From Pseudogulbenkiania ferrooxidans 2002 (GTDB lineage: Bacteria; Pseudomonadota; Gammaproteobacteria; Burkholderiales; Chromobacteriaceae): a stretch of DNA of 64,000 bases. The notes under the pieces are model-generated. The model had not been told where the DNA came from and made no database searches. It saw nothing but the letters and a program-made list of their open reading frames with translations. The stretch is from assembly GCF_000174355.1 (NCBI RefSeq), contig NZ_ACIS01000001.1, forward strand, positions 1 through 64,000, read 5' to 3'. A program made the position numbers and the translations under genes. Positions 1-7,826 of the stretch are shown here, piece after piece. How positions within the stretch are numbered: the first letter of the stretch is position 1; every line of letters starts with the position of its first letter.

Positions 1-152
1 CATCTAAGCGGGAACTCGCCTGAAGATGAGACTTCCCTGAGGGCTTGACCCTCCTGAAGAGTCGTTCGAGACCAGGACGTTGATAGGTCGGGTGTGGAAG
101 CGCTGTGAGGCGTGAAGCTAACCGATACTAATTGCTCGTGAGGCTTGATCCT
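1..152 (+). rRNA. 23S ribosomal RNA, 3' end (partial)
   Basis: The 3' end of 23S rRNA enters from the left edge. Bases 78-150 match the conserved tail of bacterial 23S, including GTTGATAGGTCGGGTGTG and GCTAACCGATACTAAT, followed by the terminal GTGAGGCTTGATC. The rest of the gene lies outside the window. The exact last base is placed by analogy with E. coli and may be off by a few nucleotides. Confidence 0.93.
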
Positions 153-269
153 ATCATTTGAGTGGCTTGGGCCACGCGGTGAATAGAGAGTGCGACGTAC
201 GATCGATTACCCAATTCGAAATGGAAGCCAGCTGGCTTCCAGGCTTCTTCTAGTTTGTTGACAGTTTAT

Positions 270-384
270 GTCTGGCGGCCTTAGCGAGGTGGTCCCACCC
301 CTTCCCATCCCGAACAGGACCGTGAAACGCCTTAGCGCCGATGATAGTGCGGCATTGCCGTGTGAAAGTAGGACACCGCCAGAC
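270..384 (+). rRNA. 5S ribosomal RNA
   Basis: About 115 nt with the normal 5S landmarks: a closing stem formed by GTCTGGCGGCC and its partner CCGCCAGAC, the GGTGGTCCCACC loop region, CCCGAACAGG, and GTGAAACGCCTTAGCGCCGATG. It follows the 23S end after a spacer of about 117 nt with no tRNA, as expected for the distal part of an rrn operon. Confidence 0.95.
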
Positions 385-393
385 TCCCCTTAT

Positions 394-426
394 AAAAGCC
401 CAGCTCATCCGAGCTGGGCTTTTTGC
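394..426 (+). terminator. rho-independent terminator of the rRNA operon
   Basis: An 11-bp stem (AAGCCCAGCTC / GAGCTGGGCTT) with a 4-nt loop is followed by a T run, ten bases after 5S. Confidence 0.9.
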
Positions 427-580
427 TTTGCGCCGGCGGAATGCGTCCCTGGCCACCGCCATTTTCCAGGCAAGGCGGTGCTTGGGGGGCGCCGTGACGG
501 ATGGTATCCTGACTGACTTGTCGAGCCGCAAGGCCGTTGCGCGCAGGTGTAGACGCGTCCGGTCAGTTTGAAGGAAATCC

Positions 581-1081
581 ATGAGCTATCCCTCTCCCCT
601 GTTTGAAAACAAGATATGTCCGCCGGAGCAGCTGACCGAGCGGCTGGCGACGCTGCCGCGCCCGCTGGTCTTCACCAACGGCTGCTTCGACATTCTGCAT
701 CGCGGTCACGTGACCTATCTGGCGCAGGCGGCGGCGCTGGGGGCAGGCCTGGTGGTGGCGATCAACACCGATGCCTCGGTCAAGCGCCTGGGCAAGGGTG
801 ACGACCGGCCGATCAATTCCCAGGACAACCGCGCCGCGGTGCTGGCGGCGCTGGAGAGCGTCAGCCTGGTGACGTGGTTCGATAGCGATACCCCGGCCGA
901 GCTGATCGAGCTGGTCAAGCCCGACGTGCTGGTGAAGGGGGGCGACTGGACCCCGGACCGCATCGTCGGCGCGGCTGAAACGCTGGCGCGGGGCGGTCAG
1001 GTGCATTCGATCCCGTTCCTGTTCGACACCTCGACCACCGCGACGCTGCAGAAGATCCGCGAAAGCGAAGGCAAGGCGTGA
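581..1081 (+). CDS. rfaE2: D-glycero-beta-D-manno-heptose 1-phosphate adenylyltransferase
   Basis: A 166-aa nucleotidyltransferase that makes ADP-heptose for the LPS inner core in the cytoplasm. It has the cytidylyltransferase-like HxGH signature (HRGH, residues 40-43) after TNGCFDILH, and a C-terminal TSTTATLQKI block typical of the RfaE C-terminal domain. Only the adenylyltransferase half is present, so the kinase (rfaE1) must be a separate gene, as is common in betaproteobacteria. A purine-rich AAGGAAA lies just before the ATG. The TGA overlaps the GTG start of birA, suggesting translational coupling. Confidence 0.93.
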   Translation: MSYPSPLFENKICPPEQLTERLATLPRPLVFTNGCFDILHRGHVTYLAQAAALGAGLVVAINTDASVKRLGKGDDRPINSQDNRAAVLAALESVSLVTWFDSDTPAELIELVKPDVLVKGGDWTPDRIVGAAETLARGGQVHSIPFLFDTSTTATLQKIRESEGKA

Positions 1082-2046
1082 GCGAGCAATACGCGTTCGC
1101 GGTGCTGAGGGCGTTGTCCGACGGCCGCTTTCATTCCGGCGAGGCGATCGCGCAGCAGCTGGGGGTGTCGCGCACCCTGGTGTGGCAGGCGGTGCACGCC
1201 ATCGAGAACGATTTCGGCCTGACGGTGTACAGCGTGCGCGGCCAGGGCTACAAGTTGGCCGAAGGGTTCGAATGGCTGGATGTGGCCGCGATCCGCGCCG
1301 GACTTTCGCCGGTGGCGGCGGAGGCCCTTACCGTGGCGGTGGCGGAGCGCATCGATTCGACCAATTCCCAGCTGATGCAACATGCCACCAGCAGCGATCT
1401 GCACGGCCTGGTGCTGGCCGCCGAGCTGCAGAGCGCCGGGCGCGGCCGTCTTGGCCGGCGCTGGCAGGCGCGCTTGGGAGCGGGGCTGACCTTCTCCCTG
1501 CTGTGGCGCTTCGACAAGGGACTGGCGGGGCTCGCCGGCCTGTCGCTGGCGGTCGGCGTGGCGCTGGCACGTGCGCTGCGCGCACTGGGGGCGCCGGTCA
1601 TGCTGAAGTGGCCGAACGATGTGCTGCTCGACGGCAAGAAGCTGGCCGGCATCCTGATCGAGCTCTCCGGCGAGGCGATGGGGCCGGCGGCGGTGGTAAT
1701 CGGCATCGGCCTCAACCTGCAGTCGCCGGGCGAGGTCGATCAGCCGGTGGCGGCGCTGGATCAGGCCGGTGTCCGTGTGGGTCGCAATGCCCTGCTGGCG
1801 GCGCTGCTCAACGAGCTGCAGCAGGTGCTCGACGCCTTTGCCAAACAGGGGTTCGCCGCAGTACGCGAAGAGTGGCTGGCGTTGTCGGCGCACCGCGACA
1901 GCCCGGTGCGCCTGTCGTTCTCGCACGGCGAGCCGATCGAGGGTATCGCCCGCGGCGTGGCCGACGACGGCGCGTTGGAAGTGGAAACAGCGGCGGGAAT
2001 GCAGCGCTTCCACGTCGGCGAAGTGAGCCTGAGGCCGTTGTCGTGA
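1078..2046 (+). CDS. birA: bifunctional biotin--[acetyl-CoA-carboxylase] ligase / biotin operon repressor
   Basis: 322 aa. The N-terminal 60 residues form a winged helix (GEAIAQQLGVSRTLVWQAV), so the protein is the repressor-type BirA. The ligase domain carries GRGRLGRRW (residues 121-129), the biotinyl-AMP loop, and KWPNDVLLDGKKLAGILIE. The start is GTG, overlapping the rfaE2 stop by 4 nt. Its natural substrate is AccB (BCCP); an accB gene lies at 28488-28937. A copy of the 12-mer repeat sits in codons 59-62 (read as KLAE). No bidirectional biotin-operon operator was recognised here. Confidence 0.93.
   Translation: MSEQYAFAVLRALSDGRFHSGEAIAQQLGVSRTLVWQAVHAIENDFGLTVYSVRGQGYKLAEGFEWLDVAAIRAGLSPVAAEALTVAVAERIDSTNSQLMQHATSSDLHGLVLAAELQSAGRGRLGRRWQARLGAGLTFSLLWRFDKGLAGLAGLSLAVGVALARALRALGAPVMLKWPNDVLLDGKKLAGILIELSGEAMGPAAVVIGIGLNLQSPGEVDQPVAALDQAGVRVGRNALLAALLNELQQVLDAFAKQGFAAVREEWLALSAHRDSPVRLSFSHGEPIEGIARGVADDGALEVETAAGMQRFHVGEVSLRPLS
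1253..1264 (+). repeat. DUS-like repeat copy (core only), in birA
   Basis: AGTTGGCCGAAG: exact 11-base core GTTGGCCGAAG; the first base of the 12-mer differs. Confidence 0.75.
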
Positions 2047-2759
2047 AGCTGCTGATCGACGCCGGCAATACCCGGGTGAAGTGGGCGCTGCACGACGGCC
2101 GCGACTGGCTGGCGCAGGGTGCGGTGTCGCACGCCGACATCCCGACTCTGGCCGCGGTCTGGGCGGGGTATCCCATTCGCAGCGTGCACGCGGCCTCGGT
2201 GGCGAGTGCGGCGGTGACGGCGGCGCTGGAGGCGGCGGCGCCGCAGCCGGTGCAGTGGGTGAGGTCGCAGCGTGACGGTGGTGGAGTATGCAACCATTAC
2301 CGTGACCCGGGCGAGCAGGGGGCAGACCGCTGGCTGGCGGTGCTGGCGGCGCGCGAGCTGAGCGCCGGCGACGTGGTGGTGGCCTGCGCAGGTACCGCGT
2401 TGACGGTGGAGGCGCTGACCGCCGAGGGTGATTATCTGGGCGGGCTGATCCTGCCCGGCCATGCCTTGATGCTGGAGAGCCTGGCGCGCGGTACCGCCAA
2501 CCTCAACCGGGTGCCGGGGCAGGTCGTGGCATTTCCGCAAGGCACGGCGGATGCGCTGGCGTCGGGCGCGGTGGACGCCTTGTGTGGCGCGATCGAGCGC
2601 ATGCGGCACCGTCTGGCCGAGACCACCGGACGCGGGCAGGCCGAACTGCTGCTGACCGGGGGCGATGCCGAGCGGCTGGCACCCTGGCTCGCGGCACCGC
2701 TGCGGATCGTGGATAATCTGGTCCTTATGGGATTGTTAAAAGTGGCGGGCGAATCATGA
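2043..2759 (+). CDS. coaX: type III pantothenate kinase
   Basis: A 238-aa ASKHA-fold kinase for the first step of coenzyme A synthesis. The phosphate-binding DAGNTRVKWA lies at residues 6-15, and GADRWLAVLAA and CAGTALTVE are the other conserved type III blocks. A GTG start at 2043 overlaps the birA stop by 4 nt; the same frame stays open much further upstream, but homology to CoaX begins exactly here. birA-coaX-SPOR is a common betaproteobacterial arrangement. The stop overlaps the next ATG (ATGA). Confidence 0.92.
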   Translation: MKLLIDAGNTRVKWALHDGRDWLAQGAVSHADIPTLAAVWAGYPIRSVHAASVASAAVTAALEAAAPQPVQWVRSQRDGGGVCNHYRDPGEQGADRWLAVLAARELSAGDVVVACAGTALTVEALTAEGDYLGGLILPGHALMLESLARGTANLNRVPGQVVAFPQGTADALASGAVDALCGAIERMRHRLAETTGRGQAELLLTGGDAERLAPWLAAPLRIVDNLVLMGLLKVAGES

Positions 2760-3601
2760 AGTGGTTTCTAGCCTTGGTGGTCGGGCTGAATCTGGTGGCG
2801 GCATTGTACGGGGCGCTCAAGCCGCACCCGACGGTCGATATCCACGCCCAGGAAGTCAGCCCGGAGTCGCTCAAGCTGCTGCCGGCAGGCTGGGTCGCCG
2901 CATCGGCCCCGGTGGCAATGACGGTGAAGGCGGCGACGAGCGCGCCGGCCGCCGCGGCGACCCCGACCGCGCTGCCGGCCTCGCTCGATGCCGTGCCGGC
3001 AGTCGCGCCAGGAAAGGCCGCCGTGCCGGCCCCGAATCCGGTGGAGGCCAAGCCCGTGCCTGCGCCCAAGCTGGCAGCGGTGCCGCCGTCCCCGGTCGTG
3101 GCCGCTCCGAAGGTCGCAGCAGCCAGGCCCGAGGCGCTGACATGCTACCAGTGGGGGCCGTTCGAGGCGCGCCAGCTGGCTCACGTGAAGGCACGCCTGG
3201 CATCGCTCAAGCTCGGCGCGGGCCAGCTCAAGGAGACGCAGAGCAGCGAGCTGCGCGGCAGCGGCAAGTTCTGGGTCTTCCACCCGGCGCTGGCGACGCC
3301 GGCCGAAGCGCAGACCTTGCTGGCCGAGCTCAAGGGCAAGGGTTTCGACGGCTACATCGTGCAGAACGACGAGCGCAAGGGCAGCGTGTCGCTCGGTCTG
3401 TTCGGCAGCGAGGCCTCGGCCCAGGCGCTGGCGGCCAAGGCCAAGGCGGCGGGGTATGCCAAGGTGCAGGTCGAGCCGCGTGGTCAGCAGGTGACCCGCA
3501 CCCGGCTCACGCTGGGGGCGCTGACCGCGCAGCAGGTTGCGCATCTTGAGGCATTGCAGAAGCGTTTGCTGCCGGGAGTGCCGCTGGCGGCGTGTCCGTG
3601 A
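2756..3601 (+). CDS. SPOR-domain envelope protein
   Basis: 281 aa. One N-terminal membrane segment (residues 4-20, FLALVVGLNLVAALYGAL) is followed by a low-complexity Ala/Pro/Val linker (about 45-125) and a C-terminal domain with a SPOR-like repeat (about residues 172-245). SPOR domains bind denuded glycan strands at division septa, so a role in septal peptidoglycan is likely; the specific function is not known. It overlaps coaX by 4 nt and ends the run that begins with rfaE2. Confidence 0.75.
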   Translation: MKWFLALVVGLNLVAALYGALKPHPTVDIHAQEVSPESLKLLPAGWVAASAPVAMTVKAATSAPAAAATPTALPASLDAVPAVAPGKAAVPAPNPVEAKPVPAPKLAAVPPSPVVAAPKVAAARPEALTCYQWGPFEARQLAHVKARLASLKLGAGQLKETQSSELRGSGKFWVFHPALATPAEAQTLLAELKGKGFDGYIVQNDERKGSVSLGLFGSEASAQALAAKAKAAGYAKVQVEPRGQQVTRTRLTLGALTAQQVAHLEALQKRLLPGVPLAACP

Positions 3602-3644
3602 ACGTCGGCCCGCTTGCCAGTGCGCAGCGGGCGGCGCATTATTG

Positions 3645-3670
3645 AAAAGCGGCGCTCCTGCCGCTTTTTC
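3645..3670 (+). terminator. rho-independent terminator after the SPOR gene
   Basis: AAAAGCGGC / GCCGCTTTTT stem with a 6-nt loop, closing the rfaE2-birA-coaX-SPOR transcript. Confidence 0.82.
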
Positions 3671-3687
3671 TTTGGCCATCTGCTGCC

Positions 3688-4479
3688 ATGTCGCGACGCG
3701 TCAATATCACCCGGTTGTTGGACCGGGGGCCTTTCAACGACCGGGTCATCCATCAGCTCGGCTGGTCGATGGCGTTCAGCGCCGGCGCCCTCAACGCCGG
3801 CGGTTTCCTCGCGGTACACCGCTACACCTCCCACGTTTCCGGCGTCGTCTCCAGCATGGCGGACCATTTCGCGCTGGGCGAATTGCGCCTGGCCCTGTCC
3901 GCGCTGTTGATGCTGGTGAGCTTCGTGGCCGGGGCGATGCATTCCACCTGGCTGATCATCTGGGCGCGGCGCCGGCGCCTGCGCGGCGGCTACGGCGTGT
4001 CGATCATGGAGGAGGCCCTGCTGCTGTTGCTGTTCGGCCTGCTGGGGGCGGGACTGTCGACGCACAAGGGGCTGTTGACGCCGCCGACGGTGCTGCTGCT
4101 GTGCTTCATCATGGGCATGCACAACACCATCGTCACCAAGCTGTCGCGCGGGCTGCTGCGCACCACGCACATGACCGGCATCGCCACCGACATCGGCATC
4201 GAGCTGGCCAAGCTGTTCTACCTCGATCGCGTCGGTCCGACGCGGGTGCAACGGGTGCAGGCCAATCACGCCAAGCTGCGGCTCTACCTGCTGATCCTGG
4301 TGTCGTTCTTCGTCGGCGGGGTGGTCGGGGCGCTGGGCTTCAAGCATCTCGGTTTCGGCTTTTCGCTGCCGCTGGCGGGCGGACTGTTCCTGCTCGGCTT
4401 GCGCCCGGTGTGGTACGACGTGAGGCTGCGTCTGCGCCTGTGGCAGCAGCAGGGCTGGGCGGCGCGCAACCATTCATGA
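3688..4479 (+). CDS. YoaK/DUF1275 family integral membrane protein
   Basis: 263 aa with about six hydrophobic segments. It carries the DUF1275 landmarks: an early AFSAGALNAGGFLAV helix, HVSGVVSSMADHFALG, and GMHNTIVTKLSRGLLRTTHMTGIATDIG, the family signature near residues 150-176. The family is assumed to transport something, but the substrate is unknown. It stands alone between a terminator and the phoX promoter region. Start chosen at the ATG in CTGCCATGTCG, 15 nt past the upstream terminator; no strong Shine-Dalgarno is visible. Confidence 0.82.
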   Translation: MSRRVNITRLLDRGPFNDRVIHQLGWSMAFSAGALNAGGFLAVHRYTSHVSGVVSSMADHFALGELRLALSALLMLVSFVAGAMHSTWLIIWARRRRLRGGYGVSIMEEALLLLLFGLLGAGLSTHKGLLTPPTVLLLCFIMGMHNTIVTKLSRGLLRTTHMTGIATDIGIELAKLFYLDRVGPTRVQRVQANHAKLRLYLLILVSFFVGGVVGALGFKHLGFGFSLPLAGGLFLLGLRPVWYDVRLRLRLWQQQGWAARNHS

Positions 4480-4483
4480 ATTC

Positions 4484-4513
4484 GACATGACGGCGTGATC
4501 TGTTTGTCATGTC
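4484..4513. promoter_or_regulatory. inverted repeat / possible PHO box upstream of phoX
   Basis: GACATGAC (4484-4491) and GTCATGTC (4506-4513) form a perfect 8-bp inverted repeat 63 nt before the phoX ATG. Within it, CGTGAT and TGTCAT lie 11 bp apart, the spacing of PhoB half-sites, and the second resembles CTGTCAT. Assignment to PhoB is inference; only the inverted repeat is directly visible. Confidence 0.4.
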
Positions 4514-4575
4514 CCGCTCTTAGGCTTGGCGGTCGATTCCCTGCGGGGTAAGACCGATTTTCCAGGAGCGTTGTA

Positions 4576-6540
4576 ATGAGCGAGAGCTACAAGATCAAGC
4601 AGCACGGCGTGGACGAACCGACCAATCCTTCGGCCAACCTGGCCCTGTCCGAGGTGCTGGCAGCGCGTTTCTCGCGCCGTGGCGTGCTGAAAGGCACCGG
4701 GGCGGCCGGGCTGGCCGGCCTGCTGGGCGGTAGCCTGGCCACGCTGGCCGAGGCGGCGCAGGTGCCGTTCGCGCGCAAGGCTCCGGTGCTGGGGTTCAAG
4801 CCGGTACCGTTCGGCTTCGAGGACAAGGTGGTGGTGCCGGAAGGCTACGTGGCGGACGTGCTGTACGCCTGGGGTGATCCGGTCGGCATCAAGGGGGCGA
4901 TGCCGGCGTTCAAGCCGGATGCGTCCAACAGCGCCGCCGAGCAGGAACTGCAGGCCGGCATGCACCACGACGGCATGGCGTTCTTCCCGCTGCCGCTGGG
5001 CTCCACCAGCTCCAAGCACGGCCTGATGGCGATCAACCACGAATACACCGACGACGGTTTGCTGCACAGCGACGGCATGAAGACCTGGAGCGCCGACAAG
5101 GTGAAGAAGGCGCAGGCGGCGGTCGGCGTGTCGGTGATCGAGGTCGAGGCTACCGGCCAGGGCGGCTGGAAGGTGGTGCGCCCGTCCAAGTACGCGCGCC
5201 GCATCCACGCCAATACCCCGATCGCTATCCAGGGCCCGGCGCGCGGCCACGCGCTGATGCAGACCGAGGCCGACCCGAAAGGGGTGGAAGTGCTCGGCAC
5301 CTTCCAGAACTGCGCCAGCGGCCCGACGCCGTGGGGTACCTACCTCACCTGCGAAGAGAACTTCGACGGCGTGTTCGTCAACGATTCCGGCAAGCTGACC
5401 GAGCTGGAGAAGCGCTACGGCATCTCCAACAAGGACGCCGGCTACAAGTGGGCGTGGGAGGACTTCCGCTTCGACGCCCAGCTCAATCCGAACGAGCCGA
5501 ACCGCTTCGGCTGGGTGGTGGAGATCGATCCGTTCGATCCGAAATCCAAGCCGGTCAAGCGCACCGCGCTCGGCCGCTTCAAGCACGAAGGCGCGACGGT
5601 GGCGATCGCGCCGTCCGGCCATGCCGTGGTCTACATGGGCGACGACCAGCGTTTCGAGTACATCTACAAGTTCGTTTCCAAGAACACGTTCGATCCGAAG
5701 AACCGCAAGGCCAACATGCAGCTGCTGGACGAGGGCACGCTGTACGTGGCGCGCTTCGACGCCGACGGTTCCGGCCAGTGGCTGCCGCTGGTGGCCGGCC
5801 AGAACGGTCTGAGCGCCGACAAGGGTTTCGCCAGCCAGGGCGACGTGGTGATCAAGGCGCGCATGGCGGCCGACGTGATGGGCGCCACCAAGATGGATCG
5901 TCCGGAATGGATCGCGGTGCACAGCCACAAGCCGGGCGAGGTGTACTGCACCCTGACCAACAACAGCGAGCGCGGCAAGGACGGCAAGCCGGGCCCGGAC
6001 GCCGCCAACCCGCGCACCGACAACAAGTTCGGCCACATCATCCGCTGGAACGAGCACGGCGGCGACGCCGCCGCCACGGCGTTCAAGTGGGACATCTTCG
6101 CGCTGGCGGGCCGTCCCGACGCGGCCAAGCCGGAGCACAAGGGCAACATCAAGGGCGATTATTTCGGCAGCCAGGATGGCCTCAAGTTCGACTACAACGG
6201 CGTGCTGTGGGTCGAGACCGACGTGTCCACCTCGACGGTGAACATGAAGGAATACAAGGGCATGGGCAACAACCAGATGCTGGCGGTGGTGCCGGAGACC
6301 GGCGAGTTCCGCCGCTTCCTGACCGGCCCGAATGGCTGCGAGATCACCGGCATCGCCTTCACCCCGGACAACAAGACGCTGTTCATCAACATCCAGCACC
6401 CGGGCGAGCCGGACAGCGAGCGTTCCGATCCGGACCGGCCGCTGGCGATCTCCAGCTGGCCGGAGGGGCCGAAAGCCGGCCGGCCGCGCGCCGCCACCGT
6501 GGTGATTCGCAAGCTGGACGGTGGCGTGATCGGCTCCTGA
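4576..6540 (+). CDS. phoX: PhoX-type (DUF839) alkaline phosphatase, Tat-exported
   Basis: 654 aa. The N-terminal Tat signal has twin arginines at residues 34-35 (FSRRGVLKG), a hydrophobic stretch, and a likely cleavage near AEA (60). The mature part carries the DUF839/PhoX blocks NHEYTDDG, YLTCEENFDG, HEGATVAIAPSGHAVVYMGDD, SQDGLKFDYNGVLWVETD and NGCEITGIAFTPDN. PhoX enzymes are periplasmic Ca/Fe phosphomonoesterases that scavenge phosphate. PhoB control is plausible given the upstream inverted repeat. A full 12-mer repeat copy lies in codons 18-22 (PSANL). It is followed by a good terminator, so it is monocistronic. Confidence 0.88.
   Translation: MSESYKIKQHGVDEPTNPSANLALSEVLAARFSRRGVLKGTGAAGLAGLLGGSLATLAEAAQVPFARKAPVLGFKPVPFGFEDKVVVPEGYVADVLYAWGDPVGIKGAMPAFKPDASNSAAEQELQAGMHHDGMAFFPLPLGSTSSKHGLMAINHEYTDDGLLHSDGMKTWSADKVKKAQAAVGVSVIEVEATGQGGWKVVRPSKYARRIHANTPIAIQGPARGHALMQTEADPKGVEVLGTFQNCASGPTPWGTYLTCEENFDGVFVNDSGKLTELEKRYGISNKDAGYKWAWEDFRFDAQLNPNEPNRFGWVVEIDPFDPKSKPVKRTALGRFKHEGATVAIAPSGHAVVYMGDDQRFEYIYKFVSKNTFDPKNRKANMQLLDEGTLYVARFDADGSGQWLPLVAGQNGLSADKGFASQGDVVIKARMAADVMGATKMDRPEWIAVHSHKPGEVYCTLTNNSERGKDGKPGPDAANPRTDNKFGHIIRWNEHGGDAAATAFKWDIFALAGRPDAAKPEHKGNIKGDYFGSQDGLKFDYNGVLWVETDVSTSTVNMKEYKGMGNNQMLAVVPETGEFRRFLTGPNGCEITGIAFTPDNKTLFINIQHPGEPDSERSDPDRPLAISSWPEGPKAGRPRAATVVIRKLDGGVIGS
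4628..4639 (-). repeat. DUS-like repeat copy, in phoX
   Basis: CTTCGGCCAACC, exact 12-mer, inside the PhoX pre-Tat segment. Confidence 0.85.
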
Positions 6541-6565
6541 TTGTCGTCGTACCTCTGAAGCCTTT

Positions 6566-6591
6566 GCCGGCGGTGTCCCCGCCGGCTTTTT
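6566..6591 (+). terminator. rho-independent terminator after phoX
   Basis: GCCGGCGG / CCGCCGGC stem, 5-nt loop, then TTTTT. Confidence 0.88.
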
Positions 6592-6604
6592 CATGCCGGG
6601 GCGG

Positions 6605-6616
6605 CTTCGGCCAACC
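6605..6616 (-). repeat. DUS-like repeat copy, phoX-speB intergenic
   Basis: CTTCGGCCAACC, exact 12-mer, 14 nt past the phoX terminator in an otherwise featureless 180-nt spacer. Confidence 0.85.
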
Positions 6617-6770
6617 CCGGCGGGCTTGAAAGTCCCGCACCGGCGCGGCACACTAGCGGCCTCCGTGCCAAGGCGGCGCGGCAGCCTCAACCCGTCGGCT
6701 CGCAAGATGGACGGGAAGCGTCGGTGCCGGCTGTGGTGCCGCTCCGGCGTACTCTCTGACGGAGAGTTTC

Positions 6771-7736
6771 ATGTCTCACACGATTCATGGCGATGGCGCC
6801 ATTCGTCGTACCTCGCTGTACGGTTCCTCGATCGAAAACACTTACGCCGGCGTGCTCAGCTTCATGCGCCGCAACTACACGCGCGACCTCAGCGGCGTCG
6901 ACGTGGCGATTTCCGGCATCCCGCTCGACCTGGCGGTGACCTTCCGCCCCGGCGCCCGCCTCGGTCCGGCGGCGGTGCGCGCCGCCAGCGTGCAGCTGGC
7001 CGAGCTGAAGCCGTTCCCGTGGGGCTTCGACCCGTTCGACGACCTGGCGGTGATCGACTACGGCGACTGCTGGTTCGACGCCCACAACCCGCTGACCATC
7101 AAGGACAGCATCATCGAGCACGCGCGCACTATCCTGGCCTCCGGCGCCAAGATGCTGACCTTCGGCGGCGACCACTACGTCACCTACCCGCTGTTGATCG
7201 CGCATGCCGAGAAGTTCGGCAAGCCGCTGTCGATCATCCACTTCGACGCACACTGCGATACCTGGCCGGACGACAGCCCCGATTCGCTGAACCACGGCAC
7301 CATGTTCTACAAGGCGGTGAAGGACGGCCTGATCGACCCGCAGACCTCGGTGCAGGTCGGCCTGCGCACCTGGAACGACGACTTCATGGGCATCCAGCGC
7401 CTGGACGCGCCGTGGGTGCACGACCACGGCACCGATGCCGCCATCGCGCGCATCAAGGAGATCGTCGGCGACAACCCGACCTACCTCACCTTCGATATCG
7501 ACTGTCTCGACCCGGCGTTCGCGCCGGGCACCGGCACCCCGGTGCCGGGCGGGCTGACCACGGCGCAGGCGCTGAAGATCGTGCGCAACCTGGGCGATGT
7601 CAACCTGGTCGGCATGGACGTGGTGGAGGTGTCGCCGCCGTTCGACCAGAGCGAGATCACCGCGCTGGCTGCGGCGCACATCGCCTGCGATCTGCTGTGC
7701 CTGCTGCGCAACCGCAAGCTGGCCGGCACGCTGTAA
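6771..7736 (+). CDS. speB: agmatinase-family ureohydrolase
   Basis: 321 aa, usual length for SpeB. All binuclear Mn ligand motifs are present: FGGDHYVTYP, HFDAHCDTW, and FDIDCLDPAFAPGTGTPVPGG. It probably hydrolyses agmatine to putrescine and urea in the cytoplasm. Guanidinobutyrase or another ureohydrolase specificity cannot be excluded from motifs alone. ATG follows ACGGAGAGTTTC, a good ribosome binding site. It is transcribed alone and closed by a strong terminator. Confidence 0.88.
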   Translation: MSHTIHGDGAIRRTSLYGSSIENTYAGVLSFMRRNYTRDLSGVDVAISGIPLDLAVTFRPGARLGPAAVRAASVQLAELKPFPWGFDPFDDLAVIDYGDCWFDAHNPLTIKDSIIEHARTILASGAKMLTFGGDHYVTYPLLIAHAEKFGKPLSIIHFDAHCDTWPDDSPDSLNHGTMFYKAVKDGLIDPQTSVQVGLRTWNDDFMGIQRLDAPWVHDHGTDAAIARIKEIVGDNPTYLTFDIDCLDPAFAPGTGTPVPGGLTTAQALKIVRNLGDVNLVGMDVVEVSPPFDQSEITALAAAHIACDLLCLLRNRKLAGTL

Positions 7737-7761
7737 GCGTTCCTCCCGCCCCTCCCCGACG

Positions 7762-7792
7762 ACGCCACTGCCCCGCAGTGGCGTTGTTTTTT
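7762..7792 (+). terminator. rho-independent terminator after speB
   Basis: A 10-bp perfect stem ACGCCACTGC / GCAGTGGCGT with a 3-nt loop, then TGTTTTTT. Confidence 0.92.
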
Positions 7793-7826
7793 GTATGCTG
7801 CTGTCAGATCGATGCCGGATACCCGT

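Noticed and set aside
4507-6705. Long open frame on the minus strand opposite phoX (over 700 codons)
   Set aside because: Shadow of the phoX codon bias in GC-rich DNA; translation is Arg/His/Val-rich with no family resemblance.
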